From positions 1 to 33,044 of the forward strand of contig NZ_VFEU01000039.1 in NCBI RefSeq assembly GCF_007858255.1: a DNA stretch of 33,044 nucleotides, given 5' to 3'. Of this stretch, positions 1 through 6,758 are shown in pieces. The DNA comes from Pseudomonas rhodesiae. GTDB lineage: Bacteria > Pseudomonadota > Gammaproteobacteria > Pseudomonadales > Pseudomonadaceae. Made by a program: the position numbers and the translations under genes. The notes under the pieces were generated by a model. It saw nothing but the letters and a program-made list of their open reading frames with translations, was not told the DNA's origin and made no database searches. The number at the start of each line of letters is the position of its first letter. The first letter of the stretch is position 1.

Positions 1-55
1 TGGGGTCCGGGTGGCGAAAACGTAAGAAATACTCGTCGAATTGATTGTTTTTTGA

Positions 56-418
56 TCATTTGGCGAGTTTAAAAGTTGCGCTAGGTGGTATGCCGGGGAA
101 ATACATGGCTACTTCAGACCATCCCTATCGACCGGGAACTACTTAGCCTACGGGCTGGCAGCATCCTCGCTCTGGCTTCTCGGGATTCCGCACAGCCTTC
201 CAGTCGTCCACGGTCGTACTCGGCGGGGTGGCTTAGTGTTCGACCTGGCGGATGTAGTCAAAGACGCTTGCGTCATGCCGACAGCTTTTCGCAGTGCCGC
301 GCTCGGCGACGACAGGGCCGAATTTAGGGCCAAGTGCATTGCTGTCTTCGATAAATACCGGGTTTTGGAAACCATGATCGAAACAATTAAGGACGCTTGT
401 GATTGTCATCGCCGTTGA
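56..418 (+). pseudogene. cas1: Type I-F Cas1, C-terminal fragment
   Basis: Cas1 is the metal-dependent integrase that, with Cas2, inserts new spacers into CRISPR arrays. Read in frame from base 56, about 120 codons match the C-terminal third of type I-F Cas1: the TGNYLAYGLAA segment, then GIPHSLPVVHGRTRRGG, then LVFDLADVVKDA. The histidine of VVHG and the aspartate of FDLAD correspond to the known catalytic H and D of Cas1. The upstream catalytic glutamate region is not present in this frame. Two in-frame stops (23-25 and 53-55) lie just upstream, so the gene is truncated or frameshifted there; the window edge prevents a decision. The end overlaps cas2 by 20 bp, which is the normal tight coupling. 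The family call is strong, but the gene is probably not functional as seen. Confidence 0.82.
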
Positions 419-734
419 TGAGAGCCAAAAGCGTTCGCTGAGGAGATCCAGGCGAGTGTTATCCAAATGGCTCAGCCAAATAGGCTCTCGCACATGGACT
501 GGGAGCCTAAGCCAAGAGGGTATCCAGCAGATGCGCAGCGAGCTTGCAAAGGCAGCGAGTAAAACCAGTGCTGTGGCCGTTTTTGCTGTGCGATCAGGGC
601 GCAGAATGACTCTTTTGTTCTTCTGTGGTGCTCGAACCGATTGGGATGAAAATGGCTGGTTTTCTCATAAATCTATCAGCGCAAAATGCCTCATTGATAG
701 TGACTATTTATTGAAGCAAGTGATTGAAAAATAG
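399..734 (+). CDS. cas2: Cas2-like protein matching the Cas2 half of type I-F Cas2/3
   Basis: A 111-residue protein starting at GTG 399 inside the end of cas1. It follows the N-terminal Cas2 domain of type I-F Cas2/3: a first strand MIVIAVDES, then KRSLRRSRRVL, then GSRTWTGSLSQEGIQ, then an AVAVFAVRSGRRMTLLFF strand. In canonical I-F systems this domain continues into an HD nuclease and helicase (Cas3) of roughly 1,000 residues. Here the frame stops at 734, and the CRISPR array starts 23 bp later, so Cas3 is absent. Either the Cas3 part and the effector genes were deleted, or this is a stand-alone adaptation Cas2. I infer the first from the broken cas1 next door, but the clean stop and full domain leave the second open. 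Confidence 0.78.
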   Translation: MIVIAVDESQKRSLRRSRRVLSKWLSQIGSRTWTGSLSQEGIQQMRSELAKAASKTSAVAVFAVRSGRRMTLLFFCGARTDWDENGWFSHKSISAKCLIDSDYLLKQVIEK

Positions 735-757
735 AAAGTAATCGCGGATTTATAACA

Positions 758-1322
758 GTGTGCCGCCGTGTAGGTGGCTTGAAGTTATCACTGCAAACAA
801 AGCTGAGCGCAGAACTGGTGTGCCGCCGTGTAGGTGGCTTGAAGTGCGACCTGGGCCTAGCCCTGCACTATGAACGTGTGTGCCGCCGTGTAGGTGGCTT
901 GAAGTCAAATCATATGGTGCAGGGAATTTTCCTGCTGGTGTGCCGCCGTGTAGGTGGCTTGAAGGTGCGATAGTCAGCGCACTGACGATTGCAAGCAGTG
1001 TGCCGCCGCGTAGGTGGCTTGAGGCTGCGGAATCGTTGAAGACGGCTGCGAAACTGTGTGCCACCGTATGGGCGGCTTGAAGGTACGATCTCGGGAATTT
1101 GCGTATCTGGGATACATGTGCCGCCGTCTAGGCGGCTTATAAGAACCAGTGGGGCATCGTCATCGGACGGCTTTTGTATGCCGCCGTCTAGGTGGCTTGT
1201 AGGCATAATCAGGAAATGGGAGGTGAGCCCTGTTTGTATGCCGCCGCGTAGGCGGTTTGGGAAATAATCGACCGATCTAGGGGCAGACGGGCTAGGTGTG
1301 CCCCTGTGTAGGCGGTTTGAAG
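758..1322 (+). CRISPR. Type I-F-like CRISPR array, ten repeats
   Basis: Ten copies of a 27-28 bp repeat (GTGTGCCGCCGTGTAGGTGG followed by CTTGAAG) start at 758, 818, 878, 938, 998, 1056, 1116, 1176, 1236 and 1296. The period is 60 bp, except 58 bp between the fifth and sixth. The 28+32 layout and the GCCGTGTAGG core with a short GC stem match type I-F repeats. Repeats 1-4 are identical, repeat 5 has two changes, and repeats 6-10 carry several substitutions each. This indicates that the leader is on the cas2 side and that transcription is rightward. There are nine spacers of about 31-33 nt; none visibly matches another part of this window. Confidence 0.95.
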
Positions 1323-1437
1323 GCGTATGTTTCGAGTAGCCCAATAAGCTCGAGTCAGCGCCGTTTTTTGGGGTTCAACAGTGTTGCGCGATAAGCCTCG
1401 CCCTTCAGGGCAGTGAGGATGTCAACGATACAAAGAA

Positions 1438-1779
1438 TTACTGACCAATAAACACCGCTTCAACTGCCGCCAAGGCTTGGCGCGCCCCCTCAAGCTCCGG
1501 CTGTATCAGCGTTAAGCCCCCCAGGTCGTTGCTCATCACCGACACGCAATCCTGAAGCGCTTTTTTGGCCTCAGTGAGAGCAGCCAACAGAGTAGAATCT
1601 TTGGCCTCCGCAGTAGTCGATGCCCCTTCTACTACGCTGAGGCGTTTGCTGAGAACGAAGTAGATGTGCGGGAAAACTAGCTCCTGGACAACACCTGCAT
1701 TCTTCGCTGCTTTTGCTGACGCTTCTTCAACGATAGAGATCAGCTCTGCCTTGTGGATCGGGTTGAATAGTTGTTGCAT
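1438..1779 (-). CDS. Hypothetical protein, alanine-rich helical
   Basis: A 113-residue soluble protein not assigned to a family. The start at 1779 is preferred over the longer frame because a GGGAG ribosome binding site lies about 8 bp upstream. The sequence is rich in Ala, Glu, Leu and Val with predicted long helices (for example around EEASAKAAKNAGVV and ALTEAKKALQDCV) and has no signal peptide or membrane segment. It is the last gene of a four-gene minus-strand group beginning at 2653. The function is unknown. Confidence 0.6.
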   Translation of the reverse strand: MQQLFNPIHKAELISIVEEASAKAAKNAGVVQELVFPHIYFVLSKRLSVVEGASTTAEAKDSTLLAALTEAKKALQDCVSVMSNDLGGLTLIQPELEGARQALAAVEAVFIGQ

Positions 1780-1864
1780 GTGGTGGCTCCCAGTGACGAA
1801 TGCCCCCAGCATGCCGGCCATCCTCCAAAACCCAAGGCCTCATCCCACAGGCCGAGCGAGCGGC

Positions 1865-2134
1865 TTACCCCTCGGCCCCGGCAAGGCTGGCTGAGCGCGT
1901 GGCCGACACAGCGGGGTACCACCAGCGGATCAACCCGGTAATGTTCGTCGCAACGAAACACCCATTCAGCAGCAACAATCCCCAGGCCTGCGCGAGAACG
2001 GCATAGCAGCAGAGGCTCAAGCTCGACACGAGGAATAGCCACCATCCCCACGGAGACACACGGGTATTGGTGGAGATCATCAGCGCGCCGAGGACACCGC
2101 AGAGGCTTCCGATCCACTCGAAATACAGGGTCAT
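1865..2134 (-). CDS. Small multi-pass membrane protein
   Basis: An 89-residue protein with about three hydrophobic segments: EWIGSLCGVLGALMI, then WWLFLVSSLSLCCYAVLA, then GLLLLNGCFVATNITGLI. The Trp-rich second helix and the N-I-x-G-L-I-R-W end recall half-size PnuC or YgjV-type inner-membrane proteins, but this is only a resemblance. It starts 3 bp after the stop of the upstream gene (2138-2410), so the two are probably translated together. No transport substrate can be inferred. Confidence 0.65.
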   Translation of the reverse strand: MTLYFEWIGSLCGVLGALMISTNTRVSPWGWWLFLVSSLSLCCYAVLAQAWGLLLLNGCFVATNITGLIRWWYPAVSATRSASLAGAEG

Positions 2135-2137
2135 AAG

Positions 2138-2410
2138 TCAGTCCTTCACATGGTCCGAGGAGATTTCTTCGGCTCGAATTTCGTTGATGATCCGATGAGC
2201 ATTGAGCCGACACTGGACGGGATACGCCAGAGGGTCGTGGCCTCGACGTTCAAAAGCGACGATGAGCTGGGCCTTCCAGGCGATACCAGATGACTTGGGG
2301 TCGGGTTCTAAGCTGCTGCCAGCGGCAATGCGGGCTTGCCGGTAAGACTGACACCATTCAGCCCTGGTCGCGCTGTACCGGCCCAGACTGGGTTTGCGAG
2401 GGAAACACAT
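2138..2410 (-). CDS. Hypothetical protein, 90 aa
   Basis: A 90-residue, basic, soluble protein of unknown family. A GAGGGGGG ribosome binding site sits directly upstream of ATG 2410. It contains the segment RAEWCQSYRQARIAAG and a C-terminal stretch of helical, mixed-charge sequence. It is the second gene of the minus-strand group, 9 bp after the preceding stop and 3 bp before the next start. That close packing is the main evidence that it is real. Confidence 0.6.
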   Translation of the reverse strand: MCFPRKPSLGRYSATRAEWCQSYRQARIAAGSSLEPDPKSSGIAWKAQLIVAFERRGHDPLAYPVQCRLNAHRIINEIRAEEISSDHVKD

Positions 2411-2419
2411 AGCCCCCCC

Positions 2420-2653
2420 TCAGGTGAGCGCAAATTTGCGGAGGGAGTCACCGAGCGTCCCTGTCCATACAGCGCCCGACTTCGAGCTTTCCCCGTGATA
2501 GACGTTGAAGTGCTCGCCCTTCTTGATCGAATTCGGAACACAGGCACGCCGCACCACAGGATGCCCGTCGATATCGAAATCCTGAAAACCGTGATGGGAG
2601 TTCACCAAGCGAGCGGTGAAGGTCAGTGGCCCTTTGGAGTTTTTCTGGCTCAT
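2420..2653 (-). CDS. Hypothetical protein, 77 aa
   Basis: Reading from ATG 2653 gives MSQKNSKGPLTFTARLVN and a compact 77-residue protein with a GHPVVRRACV segment and a Gly/Ser-rich end. A longer frame reaches 2773, but its N-terminus is unlike the rest. It resembles no family I can name. It is the first gene of the minus-strand group; the 214 bp between 2653 and the divergent RDD gene at 2868 probably holds promoters for both directions, though no clear -35/-10 pair stands out. Confidence 0.5.
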   Translation of the reverse strand: MSQKNSKGPLTFTARLVNSHHGFQDFDIDGHPVVRRACVPNSIKKGEHFNVYHGESSKSGAVWTGTLGDSLRKFALT

Positions 2654-2867
2654 GCAAATGACTCGATTGAACTGGATAGCCTTCAGGGTGAATGCGTCCG
2701 CAGAAAACCCAACTCCAATAGCCGGGCCGAATTTGTCCAACAGGCTGTTGGACGACCTCCATTTCAAGCACAAAACCAGCGTGAAAACGCGCCCGGCCTA
2801 GTTCCCAGCCCGATAGCATCAGGCCAAGCCAAAGTGGCTTGCCAACCAATCACAGGGAATATTTTTC

Positions 2868-3323
2868 ATGCAGAACGAACAACTTGAATACGCGGGTTTC
2901 TGGGCGAGAACAGGGGCGTGCATTGTTGACGGCATCCTTTTCACCCTGGTTTCCCTGCCGCTCCTGATGATGATCTATGGCACGGGCTATTTCAGCAGCG
3001 ACAAGCTGATCCAAGGGCCAGCGGATTTAGCAATCAACTTTGTCCTGCCAGCGATCCTGACGGTAGTTCTGTGGCGTCGTCTCCAGGCTACGCCGGGGAA
3101 GATGGCGCTGAAATTGCGGGTGCTCGACGCTGAAAGCGGCAACACCGCAAGCGTTCGACAGTGCATCGGCCGGTACCTCGGCTATGTAGTGTCGACCCTA
3201 CCGCTGGGACTTGGCTTCTTCTGGGCGGCATTCGATCGCCGTAAGCAGGGGTGGCACGACAAGCTCGCCGGAACAGTGGTGGTACGCGAGCTCAGAACAC
3301 AGCCGGTGAAATTCCGGAGCTGA
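2868..3323 (+). CDS. RDD family membrane protein
   Basis: A 151-residue inner-membrane protein. The family-defining residues are visible: FWAR (Arg14) followed by CIVDG (Asp21) in the first membrane segment, and the loop TPGKMALKLRVLD after the second. There are about three membrane segments, near residues 16-38, 52-70 and 108-124. RDD proteins are mostly uncharacterised; some members have been linked to Na+ or osmotic tolerance, and nothing here points to a substrate. AGGGAAT upstream of ATG 2868 acts as the ribosome binding site. The gene is divergent from the 2653-1438 group. Confidence 0.85.
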   Translation: MQNEQLEYAGFWARTGACIVDGILFTLVSLPLLMMIYGTGYFSSDKLIQGPADLAINFVLPAILTVVLWRRLQATPGKMALKLRVLDAESGNTASVRQCIGRYLGYVVSTLPLGLGFFWAAFDRRKQGWHDKLAGTVVVRELRTQPVKFRS

Positions 3324-3438
3324 TCACCCTGCTCAGTTGAGCCGGACGTGGCGTTCTGGCTCATCCACCAGCCGTCCGTGGTTGGGAGTTTTTCAACCCA
3401 TGGGATGCTGGCCACATCAACTGATCAAGGGAAGCGTA

Positions 3439-3858
3439 ATGAGCAAGCAAACCAGCGAAGCCCAACCGGAGCTTGAAGTCGTAGCCACCATCGAAGTGAT
3501 GAGCTACGACGAAGAGACGACCTACATCGAAACCCGCAGCGATCGGATCAACTTCGACAATGCAATCAACGATGATGCCCTGGTGTTCAAATCCGACGCC
3601 GAGCGCGTAATTTCTGGCCTGAGCTACAAAGCCGAGCTGTACGACGAGGTATGGGGCAAAGCCAAGGCGTTGGGATTCATGAATGTGACTATGGCGTTGG
3701 AGGAGGTGGAGAAACTGCGCACCAACCCTGCGATTGCCGGGCTGCTCGAGGCCCTGGGGAAAATCGCAACTGGCTCCACAGGCATCATGGATCGCGACTC
3801 CGAGCTTGCCCAGATAGCAGCGGATGCGCTCACCAACTATCGCACCAGTCTGTCCTGA
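3439..3858 (+). CDS. Hypothetical acidic protein, 139 aa
   Basis: The start ATG 3439 is chosen because AAGGGA lies upstream and the protein from there (MSKQTSEAQPELEVV) is homogeneous; the longer in-frame extension from 3337 has a different composition. The product is acidic and soluble, with an N-terminal beta-rich part (VVATIEVMSYDEETTYIETR) and a helical C-terminal half. There are no membrane segments or catalytic motifs. The family was not recognised. It sits in a rightward series of small genes typical of mobile-element accessory modules. Confidence 0.6.
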   Translation: MSKQTSEAQPELEVVATIEVMSYDEETTYIETRSDRINFDNAINDDALVFKSDAERVISGLSYKAELYDEVWGKAKALGFMNVTMALEEVEKLRTNPAIAGLLEALGKIATGSTGIMDRDSELAQIAADALTNYRTSLS

Positions 3859-3926
3859 AAGGGCGATGAGTAACGATCCCGGCCGCCAATTCATCGGGCC
3901 ATCAATAGGAATTCAAGGAAAGTCCC

Positions 3927-4115
3927 ATGAACCGCGAAATAAAAGACCTTGAGCAGCGTGCCTTGAACAGTTCGGCCAAAGCCAGCTCGCTGATTCGTAA
4001 GCTGCTAAGCGGCTCGCCGCATGCGTCCCTGGATAGCGTGGAGATCCAAGTAGCCGAGCTCCAGGCTGTCCGAAATGAATTGGCTGACCGCACTGGTCGG
4101 AGCGCATTGGAATAG
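3927..4115 (+). CDS. Small hypothetical protein, 62 aa
   Basis: A 62-residue, probably all-helical protein (MNREIKDLEQRALNSSAKAS at the start). The strong AAGGAAAG ribosome binding site 7-8 bp upstream of ATG 3927 supports expression. Heptad-like spacing of Leu and Ile suggests a coiled coil or small helical bundle. There is no recognised family. It may be an accessory or DNA-associated protein of the element, but that is a guess. Confidence 0.5.
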   Translation: MNREIKDLEQRALNSSAKASSLIRKLLSGSPHASLDSVEIQVAELQAVRNELADRTGRSALE

Positions 4116-4137
4116 GTAAAAAATCCCGCGACATCCC

Positions 4138-4156
4138 AGCCCCGTTCTTCGGGGCT
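4138..4156 (+). other. Stem-loop after the 62-aa gene
   Basis: A perfect 7 bp stem (AGCCCCG / CGGGGCT) around a 5-base loop lies 23 bp after the stop at 4115. There is no downstream T tract, so it is either a weak terminator or an mRNA-stabilising hairpin. Confidence 0.4.
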
Positions 4157-4327
4157 GAGCCCGCAGGGAAGGCGCAATTCTTGCTCCTCCAATAGAGGAT
4201 ACAGTCAGACCGTCAGACACTGACAATGGATGGCCTTCTGATGCACGGCATTGGTTTGGAACATGCCTAGTGACATTTTCTATGTGAAAAAATACCTGAC
4301 GGGCCGAATTTGAAGGAAGTTGGTGCA

Positions 4328-5161
4328 ATGTGGGGACTCAAGATGCAACGGGTGCGTACAACAGTAAGCAGCATCCTGACTCGGAAAAAGGACAGTGCTG
4401 ATCGGCCGTTTATTGGCCCATACGTTCAGCAGGCAATGGTCGGTGGAGCGAAACTCGCTCCCATGATGCCGCTCTACGGTCTGATGGTTTGGGCCATGGG
4501 CGATTACGAGGGCCTGCGGCAGTTCTTATCCTCGGCGAGCAGTGCTGAGATGAGCCAGACGGTATTGATGTTCATCGTCGCGGGTTTCGCGCTGGGCGGC
4601 GCTGTACAGGTGCTGGTTGACGCGAGCACTCCAAGCCTGAGCTCCCAAGGAGCTTGGGAACCAGACTTCGAGCGTACCGAAACTGAGAAGTGGTACTGGG
4701 CTCAGCGACCAAACGGTGAAGAGTGGGCGGTGCGGGAAGCCACAACTGAACGCTGCTCACCGCACATCGACGTGCGCTGGGCCATGGGCGATCTGATCAA
4801 GGAACTTCAGCGCCCCGAGAACCGGACTGGCTCTGACTTCCTCGATCACAAGGTGATGAAGCTGCTCGGCATGCAGGCCCAGGCGCAGGGCCTGAAGCCA
4901 ACACAGGGGTTGGATGACGCCAAGCGTTTGCTTGAGTTGCGCTATGGCGGAGTGCCTTCCCGGCTTGAATGGGATGCCAAGGCAGAAGAATTGCCACCGA
5001 GCTTCAAGGCGTACATCACCGTGCGCGTGCAGTCGAAGGCCCCGACGATGGAGCCGGAGCCCTGGCAGCGCTGCCTGATCGCGGACGGCCCGTCCGAGGC
5101 TCTAGCCGTCACCATCGCCGCGATTACTCGCGAGACCTGGACATTCAAATCCCAAGTGTGA
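4328..5161 (+). CDS. Hypothetical membrane-anchored protein, 277 aa
   Basis: ATG 4328 is preferred over the in-frame TTG at 4310 because GAAGGAAG lies just upstream of it. The product has a basic N-terminus (MWGLKMQRVRTTVSS), then two hydrophobic segments near residues 45-65 (PMMPLYGLMVWAMG) and 80-100 (VLMFIVAGFALGGAVQVLV), and a long cytosolic C-terminal domain of about 170 residues. That domain begins around SSQGAWEPDFERTETEKWYW and contains Trp-rich stretches. The family was not recognised. It is followed after 7 bp by the 80-aa gene, so the pair is probably co-translated. Confidence 0.65.
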   Translation: MWGLKMQRVRTTVSSILTRKKDSADRPFIGPYVQQAMVGGAKLAPMMPLYGLMVWAMGDYEGLRQFLSSASSAEMSQTVLMFIVAGFALGGAVQVLVDASTPSLSSQGAWEPDFERTETEKWYWAQRPNGEEWAVREATTERCSPHIDVRWAMGDLIKELQRPENRTGSDFLDHKVMKLLGMQAQAQGLKPTQGLDDAKRLLELRYGGVPSRLEWDAKAEELPPSFKAYITVRVQSKAPTMEPEPWQRCLIADGPSEALAVTIAAITRETWTFKSQV

Positions 5162-5168
5162 GGTCGTT

Positions 5169-5411
5169 ATGTTTCCGAAAGAGATCAAGGCTGAGCGTGA
5201 GCTGCTGGAAGGTGGCCGGTTTGCTTTCAACCTGCGTCACGACACCCTGGGCGAGCTGGGACGGATCGTGCTGCAACCTGCGCAGCTCGGCGGCAGTCAC
5301 GTCTCCTATGAGGTCATCGATTTGCCTGATGGCCGCTTCAATCAGCGCAAGGCGATGATGGATTCGCTGGCCAAGACCGTCACGGCCGCGTTTGAAAAGG
5401 CCCGGCGCTAG
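5169..5411 (+). CDS. Hypothetical protein, 80 aa
   Basis: An 80-residue soluble protein starting 7 bp after the preceding stop, with the ribosome binding site GAGG overlapping that stop. Its predicted fold is a beta-rich first half (FAFNLRHDTLGELGRIVLQP) and a C-terminal helix (KAMMDSLAKTVTAAFEKARR). No family was recognised. The tight coupling to the membrane protein upstream suggests a shared role. A solo Tn3-type terminal repeat lies 46 bp after its stop. Confidence 0.6.
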   Translation: MFPKEIKAERELLEGGRFAFNLRHDTLGELGRIVLQPAQLGGSHVSYEVIDLPDGRFNQRKAMMDSLAKTVTAAFEKARR

Positions 5412-5456
5412 CCATGGTTCGCTAAGTCATTGAAAACCCAGCCAACCTTGGCTCGC

Positions 5457-5499
5457 GAAAACCTTAGCGTACGAATTTTCCCGAATTCTGCGGGCTCCC
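5457..5499 (-). repeat. Solo Tn3-family terminal inverted repeat
   Basis: Bases 5463-5499, read on the minus strand, differ at 3 of 37 positions from the tnpA-side end of the chromate transposon (10861-10897). The match continues a further six bases inward to 5457. Its outside faces right. No tnpA or partner end of the same kind is visible to its left within the window. It is either the scar of a lost Tn501/Tn21-type transposon or one end of a miniature derivative. It lies in the gap between two hypothetical genes and interrupts neither. Confidence 0.85.
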
Positions 5500-5525
5500 G
5501 ATACTCCCTCTTCAGTAGGAAAAGA

Positions 5526-5897
5526 ATGATGATCGATGCAATCGCCCAGCGTTTGGGCTTCATTCGGGTGGCAGTTGTTAGGGATCAACTCCAGTTTGCT
5601 CGAAACATCTCCAAGCGACTGGATGAACATCGAGAGGTGGTTGAGCAGATCCAATCTCAAACGAATCTATTCACAGAATGCCCGTGGCACGTCAGCCACA
5701 TGGCCACGCAAGACGACTACCTCATGCGGATCTATCGGATGGTGCATGGTGCCTGGCCCGACCATTCCGATGAAGTTCACCGTCAGCACTGGTACGGTGA
5801 ATTTATTCGTCAGCGTCCCCAGCTGCTTGGTGGTTGCGGCTTGCCTGAGTACCGCCCGCAAGACAACGTGAGTAATTCCGACGCTCCAGCGTCCTGA
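5526..5897 (+). CDS. Hypothetical protein, 123 aa
   Basis: ATG 5526 is chosen because AGGAAAAG precedes it; a longer frame from 5430 would run through the transposon end and is rejected. The product MMIDAIAQRLGFIRVAVV starts with a helical part and has a His/Trp-rich centre (CPWHVSHMATQDDYLMRIYR, then HRQHWYGEFIR). This could be a metal or nucleotide site, but no known motif fits. No family was recognised. Confidence 0.55.
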   Translation: MMIDAIAQRLGFIRVAVVRDQLQFARNISKRLDEHREVVEQIQSQTNLFTECPWHVSHMATQDDYLMRIYRMVHGAWPDHSDEVHRQHWYGEFIRQRPQLLGGCGLPEYRPQDNVSNSDAPAS

Positions 5898-5929
5898 AAA
5901 CGAATCTCCTTCTCCTCCTCCCGCGATAG

Positions 5930-5954
5930 CCTCCTGATCGAATACACCAGGAGG
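5930..5954 (+). promoter_or_regulatory. Hairpin covering the ribosome binding site of the 256-aa gene
   Basis: A perfect 7 bp stem (CCTCCTG at 5930-5936 pairing with CAGGAGG at 5948-5954) encloses an 11-base loop. The right arm contains the only good Shine-Dalgarno sequence (AGGAGG) for the ATG at 5965. Folding would hide it, which suggests translational control or coupling. A second pyrimidine-rich stretch just upstream (5907-5922) could compete for the same sequence. Confidence 0.45.
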
Positions 5955-5964
5955 ATTCGCTCTC

Positions 5965-6735
5965 ATGAAAATCCGCAGTCTCTGCGCCCTCGGCAAAATG
6001 AGGGCGTACTCCGCTGACCGACAAATGGTCACTCTCTCGCCCAAGGCATTCAGCATCCCCGACGGCGTAGATCCGCTTGAGCACGAGCCTGAAGCGATTC
6101 ACGACTTCATCCAGAGAAACCGCTGGCTCCATGCAAACTGCATCGTCGGCCTGCACAACAGCCACAATCAGCTACTGGAACCAGGCGAGGTAGTCATGAG
6201 CGGTACCCGCTCGTCCCTGATGCGATGCCTGCTGCGATGGGAGGCGCTGCGTATCCTCCCTGTATGGATCGATGGCTTCGACAGCCTTTCTGATGATGAG
6301 CGCGCTACACGCGCCAAGCAGCTCGAATGCCTTGACCAGGCCCGCCACCAGCTCCTTTCCGTCGATAGCTGGTATCAGACTGACCAGGAACATTACGAGA
6401 TAGCGCGTGCAGTCATGCGTACTGGTCACTGGGCGCTGGAAAACCTCCCCCCACTTGATGGGCTGGCGTGGCCAACCGGAGAGATCTTCGACCTGAAAAA
6501 CCCCAGCCTTTCTGCTGAGGCCGTTGAGACCGGATACCTCGAAGGGATATTTTCCATGATTGAGCGAAAGGGCCGGTTTCATGGGGAGTGCGGGAGCATT
6601 CCAGCAGACGAATTGTTCGGTATTGCGCTCATGAGCCCCAAGTCCGGATATGAGTTGCTGGTCAGGCTGCATATACAGATCGAAGCAAACCGTGCTGAAG
6701 CAGCCTATGCCCGCCGGCAGCGGGCGATTGCCTGA
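5965..6735 (+). CDS. Hypothetical protein, 256 aa
   Basis: A soluble 256-residue protein starting MKIRSLCALGKMRAYSADRQ. It is mainly helical, with Trp and His residues in the middle (RNRWLHANCIVGLHNSHNQ) and a conserved-looking WALENLPPLDGLAWP segment. There is no signal peptide, transmembrane segment or nucleotide-binding motif. It precedes the DUF1173 gene by 23 bp and is in the same direction, so the two probably form one transcript. The function is unknown. Confidence 0.65.
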   Translation: MKIRSLCALGKMRAYSADRQMVTLSPKAFSIPDGVDPLEHEPEAIHDFIQRNRWLHANCIVGLHNSHNQLLEPGEVVMSGTRSSLMRCLLRWEALRILPVWIDGFDSLSDDERATRAKQLECLDQARHQLLSVDSWYQTDQEHYEIARAVMRTGHWALENLPPLDGLAWPTGEIFDLKNPSLSAEAVETGYLEGIFSMIERKGRFHGECGSIPADELFGIALMSPKSGYELLVRLHIQIEANRAEAAYARRQRAIA

Positions 6736-6758
6736 CCCGAATCAGGAGAGAAAAGATC

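Noticed and set aside
2..30. GGGGTC...GAAAAC...GTAAG resembles a Tn3-family end
   Set aside because: It is about ten bases too short, and the match is scattered. It may explain the cas1 break, but the window edge prevents any test.
750..1344. Long reading frames on both strands through the CRISPR array
   Set aside because: The 60 bp period keeps frames open (20 codons per unit). The repeated peptides are an artefact of the repeats.
2336..2887. 183-codon plus-strand frame opposite the small minus-strand genes
   Set aside because: It overlaps the start of the RDD gene and two compact minus-strand genes with good ribosome binding sites. Its composition is that of an antisense frame.
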